DNA from: Flavobacteriales bacterium
GTDB lineage: Bacteria > Bacteroidota > Bacteroidia > Flavobacteriales_F > PHOS-HE28
Length of the DNA stretch: 64,000 bases
Assembly: GCA_016705545.1 (NCBI GenBank)
Contig: JADIYA010000001.1
Span: 620,001 to 684,000 of the forward strand
Reading direction: 5' to 3'
How positions within the stretch are numbered: the stretch's first letter is position 1; each line of letters starts with the position of its first letter. The notes under the pieces were generated by a model, which ran no database searches, was not told the origin of the DNA, and worked only from the letters and a program-made list of their open reading frames with translations. Shown piece by piece: positions 26,032 to 35,079 of this stretch. Position numbers and translations under genes: made by a program.

Positions 26032-27012
26032 CTACCATGTGCTCAGCTTCTCTCCCATCAGCACCTCCTCCACACGCGCCATCACCTCCGGCATCAGCAG
26101 GTCCTGCGCCTCCAAGGCCTTCAGGTTCTCCTCGAGCTGCGCCACCTTGCTGGCACCGAGCATCACGGTGCTCACGCGAGGGTTCTTCAGGCACCAAGCG
26201 ATGGCGAAGACAGGCAATGACAGGCCGAGTGCGTCAGCCACGTCTTTCAATTCTTTCACCTTCTTCACACGCAGTTCAGTGAGTTCTCGCTCCCGCAGCC
26301 AATCGAGTCCTTCCGCCGTGAGACGGGTGCCGTGCTGCGCGCTGGTGCCGTGCTTGCCGCTGAGCACGCCGCTGGCCAACGGGCTCCAGATTGTGGTGCC
26401 CAGCCCGACGGTATCGTAAAGCGGCGCGAATTCCTTCTCCACCTTCTCGCGATGGAATAGGTTGTACTGCGGTTGTTCCATCACGGGGCCGATCAGATGG
26501 TGCTTATCAGCGAAGGCGTGCGCCTCCTTGATCTGCTCCGCGCTCCATTCGCTGGTGCCCCAGTACATCACCTTGCCCTGCATGATCAACGAATGCATGG
26601 TCCACACGGTCTCCTCGATCGGCGTGTTCGGGTCCGGGCGGTGGCAGAAGTAGAGGTCGAGGTAATCCACCTGAAGGCGCTTGAGCGCATCGTGGCAGGC
26701 CTCCACCACGTGCTTACGGTGCAGGCCGAGCTGCGTGGGGAGCTTGCCGCCTGCGCCGAAGAAGACCTTGCTGCTCACGATCCACGTGTCGCGCGGCCAT
26801 TCCATGTTCTTCAGGATGCGGCCCATCACACGCTCGCTCTCGCCGCGCGAATAGATCTCCGCATTGTCAAAGAAGTTGATGCCGTTGTCGTAGGCGATCT
26901 TCATCAGCTCGGCGGCGGTATCGTCGGTGATGAGCTTGCCGAAGGTGAGCCAGGAGCCGAGGGATAGCTCGGATACCTGGAGGCCGGAACGGCCGAGGCG
27001 GCGGTAGCGCAT
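26032..27012 (-). CDS. Aldo/keto reductase (potassium-channel beta-subunit/YghZ-like)
   Basis: 326-residue NADPH-dependent TIM-barrel oxidoreductase. Motifs: MRYRRLGRSGLQVSELSLG, Asp in GINFFDNAEIYSRGESE with catalytic Tyr, Lys in WIVSSKVFF, and His in LDLYFCHRPDPNTPIEE, the AKR catalytic tetrad (Asp/Tyr/Lys/His). The C-terminal cofactor region AIAWCLKNPRVSTVMLGASKVAQL is intact. Closest in style to voltage-gated K+ channel beta-subunit-like AKRs, which reduce aldehydes such as methylglyoxal. ATG 27012 is chosen; 35 upstream codons in frame lack homology. Confidence 0.92.
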   Translation of the reverse strand: MRYRRLGRSGLQVSELSLGSWLTFGKLITDDTAAELMKIAYDNGINFFDNAEIYSRGESERVMGRILKNMEWPRDTWIVSSKVFFGAGGKLPTQLGLHRKHVVEACHDALKRLQVDYLDLYFCHRPDPNTPIEETVWTMHSLIMQGKVMYWGTSEWSAEQIKEAHAFADKHHLIGPVMEQPQYNLFHREKVEKEFAPLYDTVGLGTTIWSPLASGVLSGKHGTSAQHGTRLTAEGLDWLRERELTELRVKKVKELKDVADALGLSLPVFAIAWCLKNPRVSTVMLGASKVAQLEENLKALEAQDLLMPEVMARVEEVLMGEKLSTW

Positions 27013-27351
27013 TTGTTCTTGAGGTTGAAGGTTGTGCCAACGCACAAACCTCGAACGACAGTTGAGGATTGGACGAATAGCAATCGCGGCGAAGATGCAT
27101 CCATCCAGGTTTTCCACAGCCGTGGATAACTCAATGCTCGGTTCGCGAACACTTCACCTTGTGCGAATGTCCTCTTCACAGGAGCACAATCACTTCGTCG
27201 CCGAAATGGGAATCAATCGCCGCCATGCGTGCAGCAGGTGCCACCGAGCAGGTGGGCCTTGCGGCCATGACCACGCGCACGCCCGGGAGGGCTCGCACCG
27301 GCCCAGCCAGCCGGTGAGGTGAACGCCGCATCCGCCGGCGGCGGAACGCGA
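27013..27351. other. 339-nt gap containing two near-DnaA boxes
   Basis: No supported gene. TTTTCCACA (27110-27118) and, on the other strand, TTATCCACG (27121-27129) are each one mismatch from the DnaA box TTATCCACA, placed head-to-head 2 nt apart. A GC palindrome CCGCCGGCGG lies near 27332. Nothing else stands out. Confidence 0.35.
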
Positions 27352-27379
27352 GAAGAGGCTCCGGGGACGGGGCCTCTTC
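27352..27379. terminator. Hairpin after the deiodinase-like T9SS gene
   Basis: An 11-bp stem GAAGAGGCTCC / GGGGCCTCTTC (one wobble) with a GGGGAC loop lies 5 nt past the stop at 27385. Its T-run (GCTTTT) is on the plus side, so termination of the minus-strand gene would rest on the stem alone. Confidence 0.5.
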
Positions 27380-27384
27380 GCTTT

Positions 27385-28704
27385 TCACTGCTTGATGAAG
27401 CGCAACGGCTTCCCAACCGGGTAGCCTCGCCGGATCGGTTGCACTGAATAGGCACCATTGGACAGCGACGAAACATCCGCATCATTGCCGCTGCTCCTCA
27501 GAACCTCGCGGCCCTGCGCATCGAGTAAGCGAAGGCCATCGACACCTGCCCCTCCGTTCACGCGGATCGACTCAGTTGCCGGGTTCGGAGTTACACTCAG
27601 CGTAAACGGAGAAAGGGGCTCAAGCAAGCCATTCGCGACGTTCGCCACCGCCCAGTAGTTGCGGATGAAATTGTTATCCGAGTTGCTCTCGTTGCGGAAA
27701 CCGACCCGTGTGTAGCCCGTTCCGGCCACGGTGGTGTAGAAGTAGTAGTAGAAATCCATGGTGCTGTTGGCGGGCAATTCAACAAGCGCGGTGTCCACGT
27801 CTGGAAGGTAGCACACATCGGCACAGAGCGAGGTCTGCCATCCCACGGGCAGGTTCATCTGCAGCTTCACGATGCGCACCAAGCAATCCTCGTTAGTGGA
27901 ATTGGTGAGCGCGGCGTGGCCGGTAATCGTAGTGCCGGCGTCGCCCCAGATGGTATCGTTGCTCACGCTCTGCACGGTGAAACTCCCTCCGAAGCTCTGC
28001 GCGCAGTCGGTGGGCAGGCCCAGCATCGAATCGATGTCGCAATAGATGTCATCGTCATTCCTATGCAGCCAATCGTGGTGGCGGAAGATGCCGCCGTCAG
28101 TGCCGATCAAATAGGCGTTGTTCGGTTGCGGGCCGTAGTAGTCCCACCAATTGTTGCAGGGGCCGTCGAGGTAGATGGGCGCATCGATCTGCATGCTGTC
28201 GAGCAGCTCTTGCAGCACGGCCTTGCGCTCACCGTAGGTCTCGGGCTGCTCGTACAGGATGCCGGCATTGATGTTCTCCTGACCCGTATTCACCGCGCCG
28301 AAATAGGGACTGATGTCGAGGTAGGGATGCGCTTCAGGCGTGTACACGACGATGGTGGTGATCTGGCTGCCATAAGTGGCCACCACATCATTGATCACCG
28401 GCACCTTGTTGCGGAACACCGGGCAGGTATAACTGCTGCTGATCACGAGCACCGGCTTGCCTTGAAGCAAGGCGCTCTCCAAGTTGAAGGCATTACCGTC
28501 GACGTCAAACAAGGTGAAATCGGCGGCTTGCTCTCCATCAGGCCTGCCGCAACTCGTGATTGGCGGCGTTTGGAAAGGCAGCGGGCAGATGGGGTCGCTA
28601 TCAGCGGGCAGGGCGCCAATGCCGATGGAGGGCAATAGGGCGGGCTGCGCCATGACCGCCGCGCAAAGGCCAAAGGCCATATTGGAAAAGAAAAGGAATC
28701 GCAT
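27385..28704 (-). CDS. Secreted deiodinase/thioredoxin-like protein with T9SS sorting domain
   Basis: 439 residues with signal peptide MRFLFFSNMAFGLCAAVMAQ. Residues about 60-220 resemble the iodothyronine-deiodinase thioredoxin fold: NLESALLQGKPVLVISSSYT, CPVFRNKVPVINDVVATYG, VVYTPEAHP, ETYGERKAVLQELLDS and IYLDGPCNNWWDYYGPQPNNAYLIG. The position that is selenocysteine in deiodinases is Cys here. A beta-rich middle section with paired Cys follows, then a type A sorting domain (SVTPNPATESIRV, LLDAQGREVLRSS). It is probably an extracellular or surface redox or dehalogenation-like protein; the substrate is unknown. An in-frame ATG at 28713 is an alternative start. Confidence 0.75.
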   Translation of the reverse strand: MRFLFFSNMAFGLCAAVMAQPALLPSIGIGALPADSDPICPLPFQTPPITSCGRPDGEQAADFTLFDVDGNAFNLESALLQGKPVLVISSSYTCPVFRNKVPVINDVVATYGSQITTIVVYTPEAHPYLDISPYFGAVNTGQENINAGILYEQPETYGERKAVLQELLDSMQIDAPIYLDGPCNNWWDYYGPQPNNAYLIGTDGGIFRHHDWLHRNDDDIYCDIDSMLGLPTDCAQSFGGSFTVQSVSNDTIWGDAGTTITGHAALTNSTNEDCLVRIVKLQMNLPVGWQTSLCADVCYLPDVDTALVELPANSTMDFYYYFYTTVAGTGYTRVGFRNESNSDNNFIRNYWAVANVANGLLEPLSPFTLSVTPNPATESIRVNGGAGVDGLRLLDAQGREVLRSSGNDADVSSLSNGAYSVQPIRRGYPVGKPLRFIKQ

Positions 28705-28748
28705 GCTTCGCATTGATGCACGAAGATGCGGAAGGTTTGGTCGGGGGC

Positions 28749-29441
28749 TCACCGGTGACCCTGATCGGTCACCCGCCCATCATCCATGGTGATGATGCGG
28801 TCCGTCTTCCGGGCGAAGTCCTCATCGTGCGTCACCACCAGCAGGCTCTGCCCTTGGCCGGCCAAGGCTTGGAAGATGCCGAAGACGATGTCGCTGTTGC
28901 GGCTGTCCAGATTGCCGGTGGGCTCGTCGCACATGAGAATGAGCGGTTCATTGATGAGCGCGCGCGCGATGGCCACGCGTTGCTTCTCACCGCCGCTCAC
29001 CTGATTGGCGAGCTTGTTTGCCTGGTGCGCCACACCCATGGTGGCCAAGTGCGCCATGGCCCGCTCCTCCACTTCGCGTTCGTCGAGCACGCCGCGCTTA
29101 AGGCCAGGCAGCATCACGTTGCGCAGCACGCTGAACTCGGGAATGAGGTAGTGGAACTGGAACACGAAGCCGATCTTCTCGTTGCGCAGGCGGCTCAGGT
29201 GGTCGTGCGGAGCGCCGGTGATGCGCTCCCCGTCGAGGAGCAGTTCGCCCTCATAGTCCGTGTCCATGGTGCTGAGGATGTACAGCAAAGTGCTCTTGCC
29301 GCAGCCGCTCTTGCCCATCACGCTCGCGAATTCGCCGCGCATCACGCGCAGATCAACACCCTTGAGCACTTGCGTCTCCACCGGGTCGTGGAACGACTTG
29401 GTGATGGCACGGGCCTCGATGATGGGATCGCCGTTGCTCAT
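28749..29441 (-). CDS. ABC transporter ATP-binding protein (LolD/MacB type)
   Basis: 230-residue ATPase: Walker A GKSGCGKSTLL, Q-loop region FVFQFHYLIPEFSVL, signature SGGEKQRVAIARAL, Walker B LILMCDEPTGNLDS and H-loop VVTHD. It pairs with the permease whose stop is 1 nt upstream and the adaptor beyond, forming a three-gene exporter (adaptor-permease-ATPase). LolD-like ATPases power lipoprotein or efflux machinery from the inner membrane. Confidence 0.94.
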   Translation of the reverse strand: MSNGDPIIEARAITKSFHDPVETQVLKGVDLRVMRGEFASVMGKSGCGKSTLLYILSTMDTDYEGELLLDGERITGAPHDHLSRLRNEKIGFVFQFHYLIPEFSVLRNVMLPGLKRGVLDEREVEERAMAHLATMGVAHQANKLANQVSGGEKQRVAIARALINEPLILMCDEPTGNLDSRNSDIVFGIFQALAGQGQSLLVVTHDEDFARKTDRIITMDDGRVTDQGHR

Positions 29442-29442
29442 C

Positions 29443-30717
29443 TCATTTGCCCCGGATGATCTCCACTGGGTCCACTCGACTGGCCTTGCGCGCTGGGAAG
29501 AGCCCGGCGATGAAGGTGGTGACGAGCGCGAAGGCGACGCCGATGAGGTAGTACTTCAGGTTGTGGTCCACCGGGTAGGTGGTCATGGTGGGCAGCGCAT
29601 CGAAGTGGAAGGGGATCCGGTCGATGCCCACGGCCAAGAGCCCGCCCAGCAGCAATCCCCCAGCTGCCCCGAATGCGCCGATGATCATGCTGAGGTTGAT
29701 GAAGATCACGCGCACATCGCCGCCGCTGAAGCCCGTGGCCTTGAGGATGGCGATGCTGTCGAGCTTCTCGTAGATCATCATGTTTAGGATGTTGTAGATG
29801 CCGAAGCCCGCCACGAGCAGGAGCACCACGCTCACTACGTAGCTGATAAGGCTCCTCACGCTGCTGCCGGTCTCGAACTGCGCGTTAGCGGTCTGGATGT
29901 CGAGCGCTTCCACATCGAAGCGGCGCGCGTATTCCTTCGCCATTGCCGGCGCCATCGCCAAGTCTTTCAGGCGCACCTGGATGTCGGTGATCCAGCTGCG
30001 CGGTTTGGCCAGCAGGTTCTGCGCGGTGGCCAGCGTGACGAAGCAGGTGACGTTATCGAAGTCGGCCATGCCGCTCTGGTAGAAGCCGATCACCTTCAGC
30101 GTGAAGCGGTCGCCGGCGATCGTGGAAACCTGCACCGCATCGCCCAGGCCAACGAGCATCTTGTCAGCAAGCCCCTTGCCCAGCACCACGCCGTTGGCGC
30201 TTGCGGCCAGGTCGGTAACCGTGCAGCCAATGAGGTACTCGCTGAAATGGAGCAGGCGATCCTCTTCCAGGGCATCGATGCCGTTCACGGCGCCATTCAC
30301 CTCGATGGTGCCGGCATTGAAGAAGACCTGCGCGTTCACTTTGGGCGCGATGCCGTCCACGCGCGGATCCTTCCGCAGAGCGTCGATGATGCCCAACGCG
30401 TTGCGCACGGCCAGTTGATCGCTCTTGGGCTTGATCCGGTTGATGAACGGGTGCGCGAGATCATCGCCGGCCGTGCGCTGGATCAAGCGTTGGAGCTCCA
30501 AGGGCTGCTGCTCTGCCGGCTGTATCTCATTGTAGATGCGGATGTGCGGCGTGCGATTGAGGATGAGCCCATCGAGCAGGCCGTTGAGACCGTTCATGAA
30601 GCCGCTCAGCGCGATGTACATTCCGATGCTCATGGCAACGCCTACCGCCGCCACCACGCTCTGGCGCATGCGTGCACGCAACAGGGTGGCGGAGATGCTC
30701 AGGAGCAGGCGGTTCAT
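29443..30717 (-). CDS. ABC transporter permease (MacB/LolCE-like, FtsX fold)
   Basis: 424 residues with four helices: one near the N-terminus (SVVAAVGVAMSIGMYIALSGF), a large periplasmic domain (about 45-270), then a three-helix FtsX block (SYVVSVVLLLVAGFGIYNILNMM, IIGAFGAAGGLLLGGLLAVG, YLIGVAFALVTTFIAGLFPARKA). The C-terminal PARKASRVDPVEIIRG is the family signature. It lies between the adaptor (6 nt apart) and the ATPase (1 nt apart). Confidence 0.92.
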   Translation of the reverse strand: MNRLLLSISATLLRARMRQSVVAAVGVAMSIGMYIALSGFMNGLNGLLDGLILNRTPHIRIYNEIQPAEQQPLELQRLIQRTAGDDLAHPFINRIKPKSDQLAVRNALGIIDALRKDPRVDGIAPKVNAQVFFNAGTIEVNGAVNGIDALEEDRLLHFSEYLIGCTVTDLAASANGVVLGKGLADKMLVGLGDAVQVSTIAGDRFTLKVIGFYQSGMADFDNVTCFVTLATAQNLLAKPRSWITDIQVRLKDLAMAPAMAKEYARRFDVEALDIQTANAQFETGSSVRSLISYVVSVVLLLVAGFGIYNILNMMIYEKLDSIAILKATGFSGGDVRVIFINLSMIIGAFGAAGGLLLGGLLAVGIDRIPFHFDALPTMTTYPVDHNLKYYLIGVAFALVTTFIAGLFPARKASRVDPVEIIRGK

Positions 30718-30722
30718 CTCGC

Positions 30723-31802
30723 CTATGGATGAAGGATCACCGTGGTGCTGTCGATGCCGGAGAGGACCTCCACGCGCTGGAGGTCGCGAAGGCCCAAGTG
30801 CACTTCGCGGCGCTCGTCCTGCCCCACCAGCACGTAACGATCATCTACAAGGTAAGCAGCCGGGATCGTGAGCGCGCGCTCCTTCCGGGCGAGGACGATG
30901 TTCGCTTCCACGGTGAGGTTCGGGTAGAGCACCGGCGGCGATTGCTTGAAGACGGCCTCCACGGTGAAGGTGCGCGAGCGTTCGTTCATCAGGGGATCCA
31001 CACGCGATACCGTGCCCTCGAGAACCCGACCCTTGTAGCTATCCATGGTGATCAGCACCTCCTGCCCTTGATGCACCCGGACAATGTCGTACTCGTCCAC
31101 CTGAAGATCCATCAAGAATGCATCGGCGCGGCCCACCGTGGCCAAAGCCCGCTGCGGGTTGGCCAGCTCGCCGCGCTCGATGAGCACGTCGTACACGCGG
31201 CCATCGATGAGGCTGCGCACCGTGTGGTCGCCCTCGGCGGCACGGCGCAAGGCCAGCTCGTTCTCGGCCAGGCGAAGCTCGTTGCGCAGGCGCGTGCGCG
31301 TCTCGATGTAGGCCTTTTGCGCGGTGAGCCATGCATTGCGCGAAGAGGAATAAGCCAGCTCGCGGCTATCGAGTTCAGCGCGGCTGCCAATCTGCTTTTC
31401 CCAAAGGGCCTTCTGCCGGGCGAATTGCAGGCTATCGTTGGCGAGCCGGGTGCGGGCCTGCTCCACAGCTAGGCGCAACTGCTCAAGCACCGGCGATGCC
31501 ACGCTGGCGTTCTGCCGCAGCAGCTCCAAGGCGAGCTCCGCGCGCTGCGTCCCTAAGCTGGTGGCACGGTCGTCAATGGTAAAAAGGGCATCGCCGGCTC
31601 GCACGCTATCGCCGGCCTGCACATGGACCTCGGCCACGATGCCGCTCACCGCCGGGAAGGCCTGATACTGGTCGCGCGACTTGATGATGCCGCTGGCATA
31701 GACCGCCTCAGTGATGGGGCCGGACAAAGGCGTAGTGGTCTCGCGATCGGGGCCGCAACCCACCAAAGCACCCAGGACAATCACGAACATGACCTTCTGC
31801 AT
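30723..31802 (-). CDS. Efflux periplasmic adaptor lipoprotein (HlyD/MacA-like)
   Basis: 359 residues from ATG 31802: lipoprotein signal MQKVMFVIVLGALVGCGPD with lipobox LVGC, a lipoyl-like barrel (VSGIVAEVHVQAGDSVRAGDALF), a long coiled coil (about 85-190) and a beta-barrel (TVSRVDPLMNERSRTFTVEAVF). It is the first gene of the operon with the permease and ATPase and would bridge the permease to an outer-membrane channel, none of which is encoded nearby. In-frame sequence up to 32129 is antisense to the DUF6580 gene and is rejected. The minus-strand box GACCTTAG ends 4 nt before the ATG. Confidence 0.9.
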   Translation of the reverse strand: MQKVMFVIVLGALVGCGPDRETTTPLSGPITEAVYASGIIKSRDQYQAFPAVSGIVAEVHVQAGDSVRAGDALFTIDDRATSLGTQRAELALELLRQNASVASPVLEQLRLAVEQARTRLANDSLQFARQKALWEKQIGSRAELDSRELAYSSSRNAWLTAQKAYIETRTRLRNELRLAENELALRRAAEGDHTVRSLIDGRVYDVLIERGELANPQRALATVGRADAFLMDLQVDEYDIVRVHQGQEVLITMDSYKGRVLEGTVSRVDPLMNERSRTFTVEAVFKQSPPVLYPNLTVEANIVLARKERALTIPAAYLVDDRYVLVGQDERREVHLGLRDLQRVEVLSGIDSTTVILHP

Positions 31803-31806
31803 GCCG

Positions 31807-31814
31807 CTAAGGTC
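31807..31814 (-). promoter_or_regulatory. -7-like promoter box, 4 nt before adaptor start
   Basis: GACCTTAG on the minus strand with CGGC between it and the ATG. It is a weaker match to TAnnTTTG, but the spacing equals that at other genes here. Confidence 0.25.
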
Positions 31815-31892
31815 GGAGTCTTCCCGGTTGCCGCCATGACGCTCGTTACTCATCCGCGTCGAGGATAGGGACATCCTTACGTTCTTTGCCGC

Positions 31893-32471
31893 GTGAACAC
31901 CGTGCCCATGAGCAATCAGCAGGTCCGCAACCTCATCATCGTCGCGCTCATCCTGGCCGCCGCTGCCAGCCGAATGCTGCCGCACCCATACAATTTCGCA
32001 CCTATGAGCGCCATGGCCCTCTTCGGAGCAGCTCACTTCGGGCGCAAGGCCTGGGCCATCGGCATACCGCTGCTGGCCACTTGGCTCAGCGACCTCTTCC
32101 TGAACAATGTCGTTTACAATCACTACCAAGAGGGCTTCGTGTGGCTCTACGATGGCTGGTACTGGCCCTACGGCACCTTCGGGCTCATCGCACTGTTGGG
32201 GATGATCAGTTTGCGGAGAATCACCGTGCCGCGCATCATCGGCAGCAGCCTCGGCGCATCGGCCATATTCTTCCTGATTACCAACCTTGCATGCTGGCCG
32301 GGCAATGCGGCCTATGCCCAGGACCTCGGCGGCCTCATGGCCTGCTATGCTGCTGGCATTCCTTTCCTTGGCGGCACCGTGCTCGGCGACCTCGCTTACA
32401 GCGGTTTGCTATTCGGCAGCTTCGCGCTGCTGCGGCAACAGGTACCCGCCTTACGTGCGGTGAAAGCGTAG
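31893..32471 (+). CDS. DUF6580 integral membrane protein
   Basis: 192 residues with about five helices. The N-terminal RMLPHPYNFAPMSAMALFGAAHFG motif (proline/histidine stretch, then a small-residue helix) is characteristic of the DUF6580 family, found mainly in Bacteroidota and resembling S-component-like vitamin transporters; the substrate is unknown. TTCTTTGC lies 3 nt before the GTG at 31893, supporting the GTG start; ATG 31908 is the alternative. It is divergent from the exporter operon. Confidence 0.8.
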   Translation: MNTVPMSNQQVRNLIIVALILAAAASRMLPHPYNFAPMSAMALFGAAHFGRKAWAIGIPLLATWLSDLFLNNVVYNHYQEGFVWLYDGWYWPYGTFGLIALLGMISLRRITVPRIIGSSLGASAIFFLITNLACWPGNAAYAQDLGGLMACYAAGIPFLGGTVLGDLAYSGLLFGSFALLRQQVPALRAVKA

Positions 32472-32483
32472 GGTGCTCCTTCG

Positions 32484-32491
32484 CACCTTTG
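32484..32491 (+). promoter_or_regulatory. -7-like promoter box, 4 nt before RidA start
   Basis: CACCTTTG followed by GGGC and ATG (32496). Identical box and spacing to the SDR gene at 9164-9176. Confidence 0.4.
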
Positions 32492-32495
32492 GGGC

Positions 32496-32906
32496 ATGAG
32501 CTCCATCTCCAGCAATAAGGCCCCCGAGCCTGTCGGCCATTACCCGCATGCCCGTCGGGTCGGTGATCTGCTTTTCCTGAGCGGCGTGGGTCCGCGTGAG
32601 CGCGGCACGAAGCAGATCCCCGGTGTGGAGCTGAACGCCGATGGCACCGTCAATTCCTACGATATCGAGACGCAGGTGCGCAGCGTGTTCCAGAACGTGA
32701 AGTGGATCCTCGAGGATGCCGGCAGCAGCTGGGAGAAGATCGTGGATGTGACGGTCTACCTCACCAACATGAAGGACGACTTCCCCACCTACAACCGGCT
32801 GTGGAAGGAATACTTCGAGAAGGACCCTCCATGCCGAACCACGTTGGAGATCAGCTGCCTTCCGACGCCGATCGCCATTGAACTGAAGGTGATTGCAACG
32901 GTGTGA
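32496..32906 (+). CDS. RidA-family deaminase (2-aminomuconate deaminase-like)
   Basis: 136-residue YjgF/YER057c/UK114 protein. Motifs: VGDLLFLSGVGPRERG, YDIETQVRSVFQNVKWILEDAGSSWEKIVDVTVYLTNMKDDF and the CRTTLEISCLPTPIAIELKVIA end, with the conserved Arg that binds the imine or enamine carboxylate. The IPGV(E)L...GTV...YDIETQ pattern recalls bacterial 2-aminomuconate deaminases of the 3-hydroxyanthranilate pathway rather than the general RidA. Its stop overlaps the next gene's GTG start (GTGA), so the two are coupled. Confidence 0.85.
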   Translation: MSSISSNKAPEPVGHYPHARRVGDLLFLSGVGPRERGTKQIPGVELNADGTVNSYDIETQVRSVFQNVKWILEDAGSSWEKIVDVTVYLTNMKDDFPTYNRLWKEYFEKDPPCRTTLEISCLPTPIAIELKVIATV

Positions 32907-34306
32907 AGATGGGACGCCGCGGAGCGAGCGATGGTACGTGGATCATCGGGACGCTGTGTGCCGTGCTATCCGCTTGTGCTGGGATACAGGAACGACATGC
33001 GGACAAACCCGTTGCGATCGTCGGCGTAACGATCATCGAAGTGGAGTCGGGCGATCTGCTCGCGCCCATGACGGTGATCATCCGCTCGGATACCATCGCC
33101 GACATCGGTCGGACCGACCAGCAGCCCGTCCCTGACGATGCTCTGCGCATTGAAGGCAAAGGCCGCTTCCTGGTCCCTGGGCTGTGGGACATGCATACCC
33201 ATGCGCATCGACGAGGGAGATCCGCCTGGCATTACCCGGCCTACATCGCGCACGGGGTCACAGGCATTCGTGACATGGGCACCGACCTTGACTCTGCGAC
33301 CGCTCACCGCGCTTCTTGGCGATCTGATGCCATCGCACCGACGGTTTGGTGGGGTTCGCCGCCCATTGACGGTGCGGAGCCGGTACTGCCCTTCGGTGTG
33401 CCCGTGACCAATGCCGATGAAGCGCGCACGATCGCTCGGCGCTTCGACAACCAGGGCTTCCGCTTCCTCAAGGTCTATGACCTCATCGACCCCGCGAGCT
33501 ACCACGCGCTTTGTGAAGAAGCCCGTCGCCTGGGCCTGCCTGTTGAAGGACATGTTCCTTTGAACCTATCGCCAACGGAAGTCGCCGAAGCCGGTCAACG
33601 CACCATCGAACATTTGACCTTGGTGCTGGAGGCTTGCATTCCCGGTACGCTGGCCTGGGTGGCTGCGGACACCACGGGTGATAGCATGGGTCTATTGTCC
33701 GATGGTCGGCTGGCCGCGTCGCTTGCTGAGTACGACTCGGCAACGGCCCAAGTGCTATTCGCCAAGCTCGCCGAAGCGCATATCTGGCAAGTGCCCACCC
33801 TGGTGCAGATGCGTGGCGCGTTCTTCATCCGAGACAGTGTGTTCGTCAATGACCCACGCATATCTACCCTGCCCGCGGACATACGTGCGGAATGGGATAC
33901 GTACCGCAATGAAACGCCCGATACCGTGCTGAAGGCGGGCTGTCTGGTCTTTGAGCGGCAACTCGCCATGGTGGGGGTGATGCACCGCGCCGGTGTTCCC
34001 TTCCTGGCTGGTACCGACGCGAGCGCTGAACCCTGGGTGTTCCCGGGGACGAGCCTGCACGATGAGCTCGCTTTGCTCGTGGAAGCCGGCTTCAGTCCGC
34101 TTGATGCAATACGCACTGCCACATTGAACCCAGCACGGTACCGCGGTGAAGGTGGAAAGCTGATCGCCCCAGGAAGCGTTGCCGATCTTGTTTTGCTTGA
34201 TGGTGACCCGACACAGGACATCGCCCGAATACGGCAGATCGATGGGGTCGTGTTGCGAGGCCGCTATCTCGACCGTGATGCGCTTGACCAACTTGTAGCA
34301 CGATGA
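32903..34306 (+). CDS. Secreted amidohydrolase lipoprotein (imidazolonepropionase-like)
   Basis: 467 residues. The N-terminus has a lipoprotein signal with lipobox LSAC (IIGTLCAVLSACAG), so it is an exported, membrane-anchored member of the amidohydrolase superfamily. VPGLWDMHTHAH supplies the first metal-binding His pair; LKVYD (Lys), VEGHV and TIEHL give further ligands; LAGTDAS gives the Asp. GEGGKLIAPGSVADLVLLDGDP closes the small beta domain. It is likely a peptidase or hydrolase of cyclic amides; the substrate is unknown. It overlaps RidA at GTGA and the next gene at ATGA, forming a tight three-gene operon. ATG 32909 is an alternative start. Confidence 0.85.
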   Translation: MKMGRRGASDGTWIIGTLCAVLSACAGIQERHADKPVAIVGVTIIEVESGDLLAPMTVIIRSDTIADIGRTDQQPVPDDALRIEGKGRFLVPGLWDMHTHAHRRGRSAWHYPAYIAHGVTGIRDMGTDLDSATAHRASWRSDAIAPTVWWGSPPIDGAEPVLPFGVPVTNADEARTIARRFDNQGFRFLKVYDLIDPASYHALCEEARRLGLPVEGHVPLNLSPTEVAEAGQRTIEHLTLVLEACIPGTLAWVAADTTGDSMGLLSDGRLAASLAEYDSATAQVLFAKLAEAHIWQVPTLVQMRGAFFIRDSVFVNDPRISTLPADIRAEWDTYRNETPDTVLKAGCLVFERQLAMVGVMHRAGVPFLAGTDASAEPWVFPGTSLHDELALLVEAGFSPLDAIRTATLNPARYRGEGGKLIAPGSVADLVLLDGDPTQDIARIRQIDGVVLRGRYLDRDALDQLVAR

Positions 34307-34905
34307 TCCAGACGCGGTCCATCGTCAGGTGCGCACAGTACATGCTCATGTGCGTACTGCCCTTGCTCGCGTGCACCACGAACCGCATCAACGGACCCGG
34401 TGCGCACAACAAGGTGCAGGTCCTTCGCACCGGCGTACTCCACCTGCACGCTACCCACACCTCCGCTTATTGCGGCGGTGCCGACCCCGGACCGGAAGGC
34501 ATGCCGCGACCGGAACCGTGGTATGGCCCCATGTTCCTGCGGCCCGCCGAGCCGGACAGCACCGGCACCATGGCGCCGAACGACCTGTCCGTATCGATCA
34601 CGGATACCATCCGCACCGACCACACAGGTCATGGTTACCGCACCCTGCCTGTAGGCAGCTACCTGCTGCTCGACGCAGACCGCGTGAACGACAAGCGCTA
34701 CCAACAGCTGCTGAACGACCACGCGAAGCCGGTCCTGTACACCGACCCTATCGACAAGGCCTGCCTTGACCGTTGGCTGCACGGCCCCTTCGGTGTGGTG
34801 CGCATCAACGGTGGCGACACGGTGCATGTGGAGCTTCCCTTGCTCGAGCAATGCCCTTGGTACAACACACCGTGCGTGAACTACCACGGGCCGTTGCCGC
34901 CTTGA
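34303..34905 (+). CDS. Putative lipoprotein of unknown function
   Basis: 200 residues, lipobox LLAC (MLMCVLPLLACTTN). A repeat-free beta-rich domain with conserved-looking LHATHTSAYCGGADPGPEGMPRPEPWYG and the C-terminus CPWYNTPCVNY with several Cys. The 'AYCGGA.P' segment recurs in small Bacteroidota lipoproteins of unknown function. It starts within the preceding stop (ATGA), so it is translated from the amidohydrolase transcript. No function is proposed. Confidence 0.65.
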   Translation: MIQTRSIVRCAQYMLMCVLPLLACTTNRINGPGAHNKVQVLRTGVLHLHATHTSAYCGGADPGPEGMPRPEPWYGPMFLRPAEPDSTGTMAPNDLSVSITDTIRTDHTGHGYRTLPVGSYLLLDADRVNDKRYQQLLNDHAKPVLYTDPIDKACLDRWLHGPFGVVRINGGDTVHVELPLLEQCPWYNTPCVNYHGPLPP

Positions 34906-35079
34906 TCGCCCTCAGTGATCCAACGTGCCGTCGCCAGCCATACTAGCTCGCCCGGCCGCTGATCCGTTGAACACTGTGCGGTCACGTATCGTGGTGCGGC
35001 CTGATCGCCATGGCCGAACGATCGTTGCGCAAGTCCCAAGTAGCACCGGACAGTCCAAGCAGGTCCGTTCAGCCCTGAA

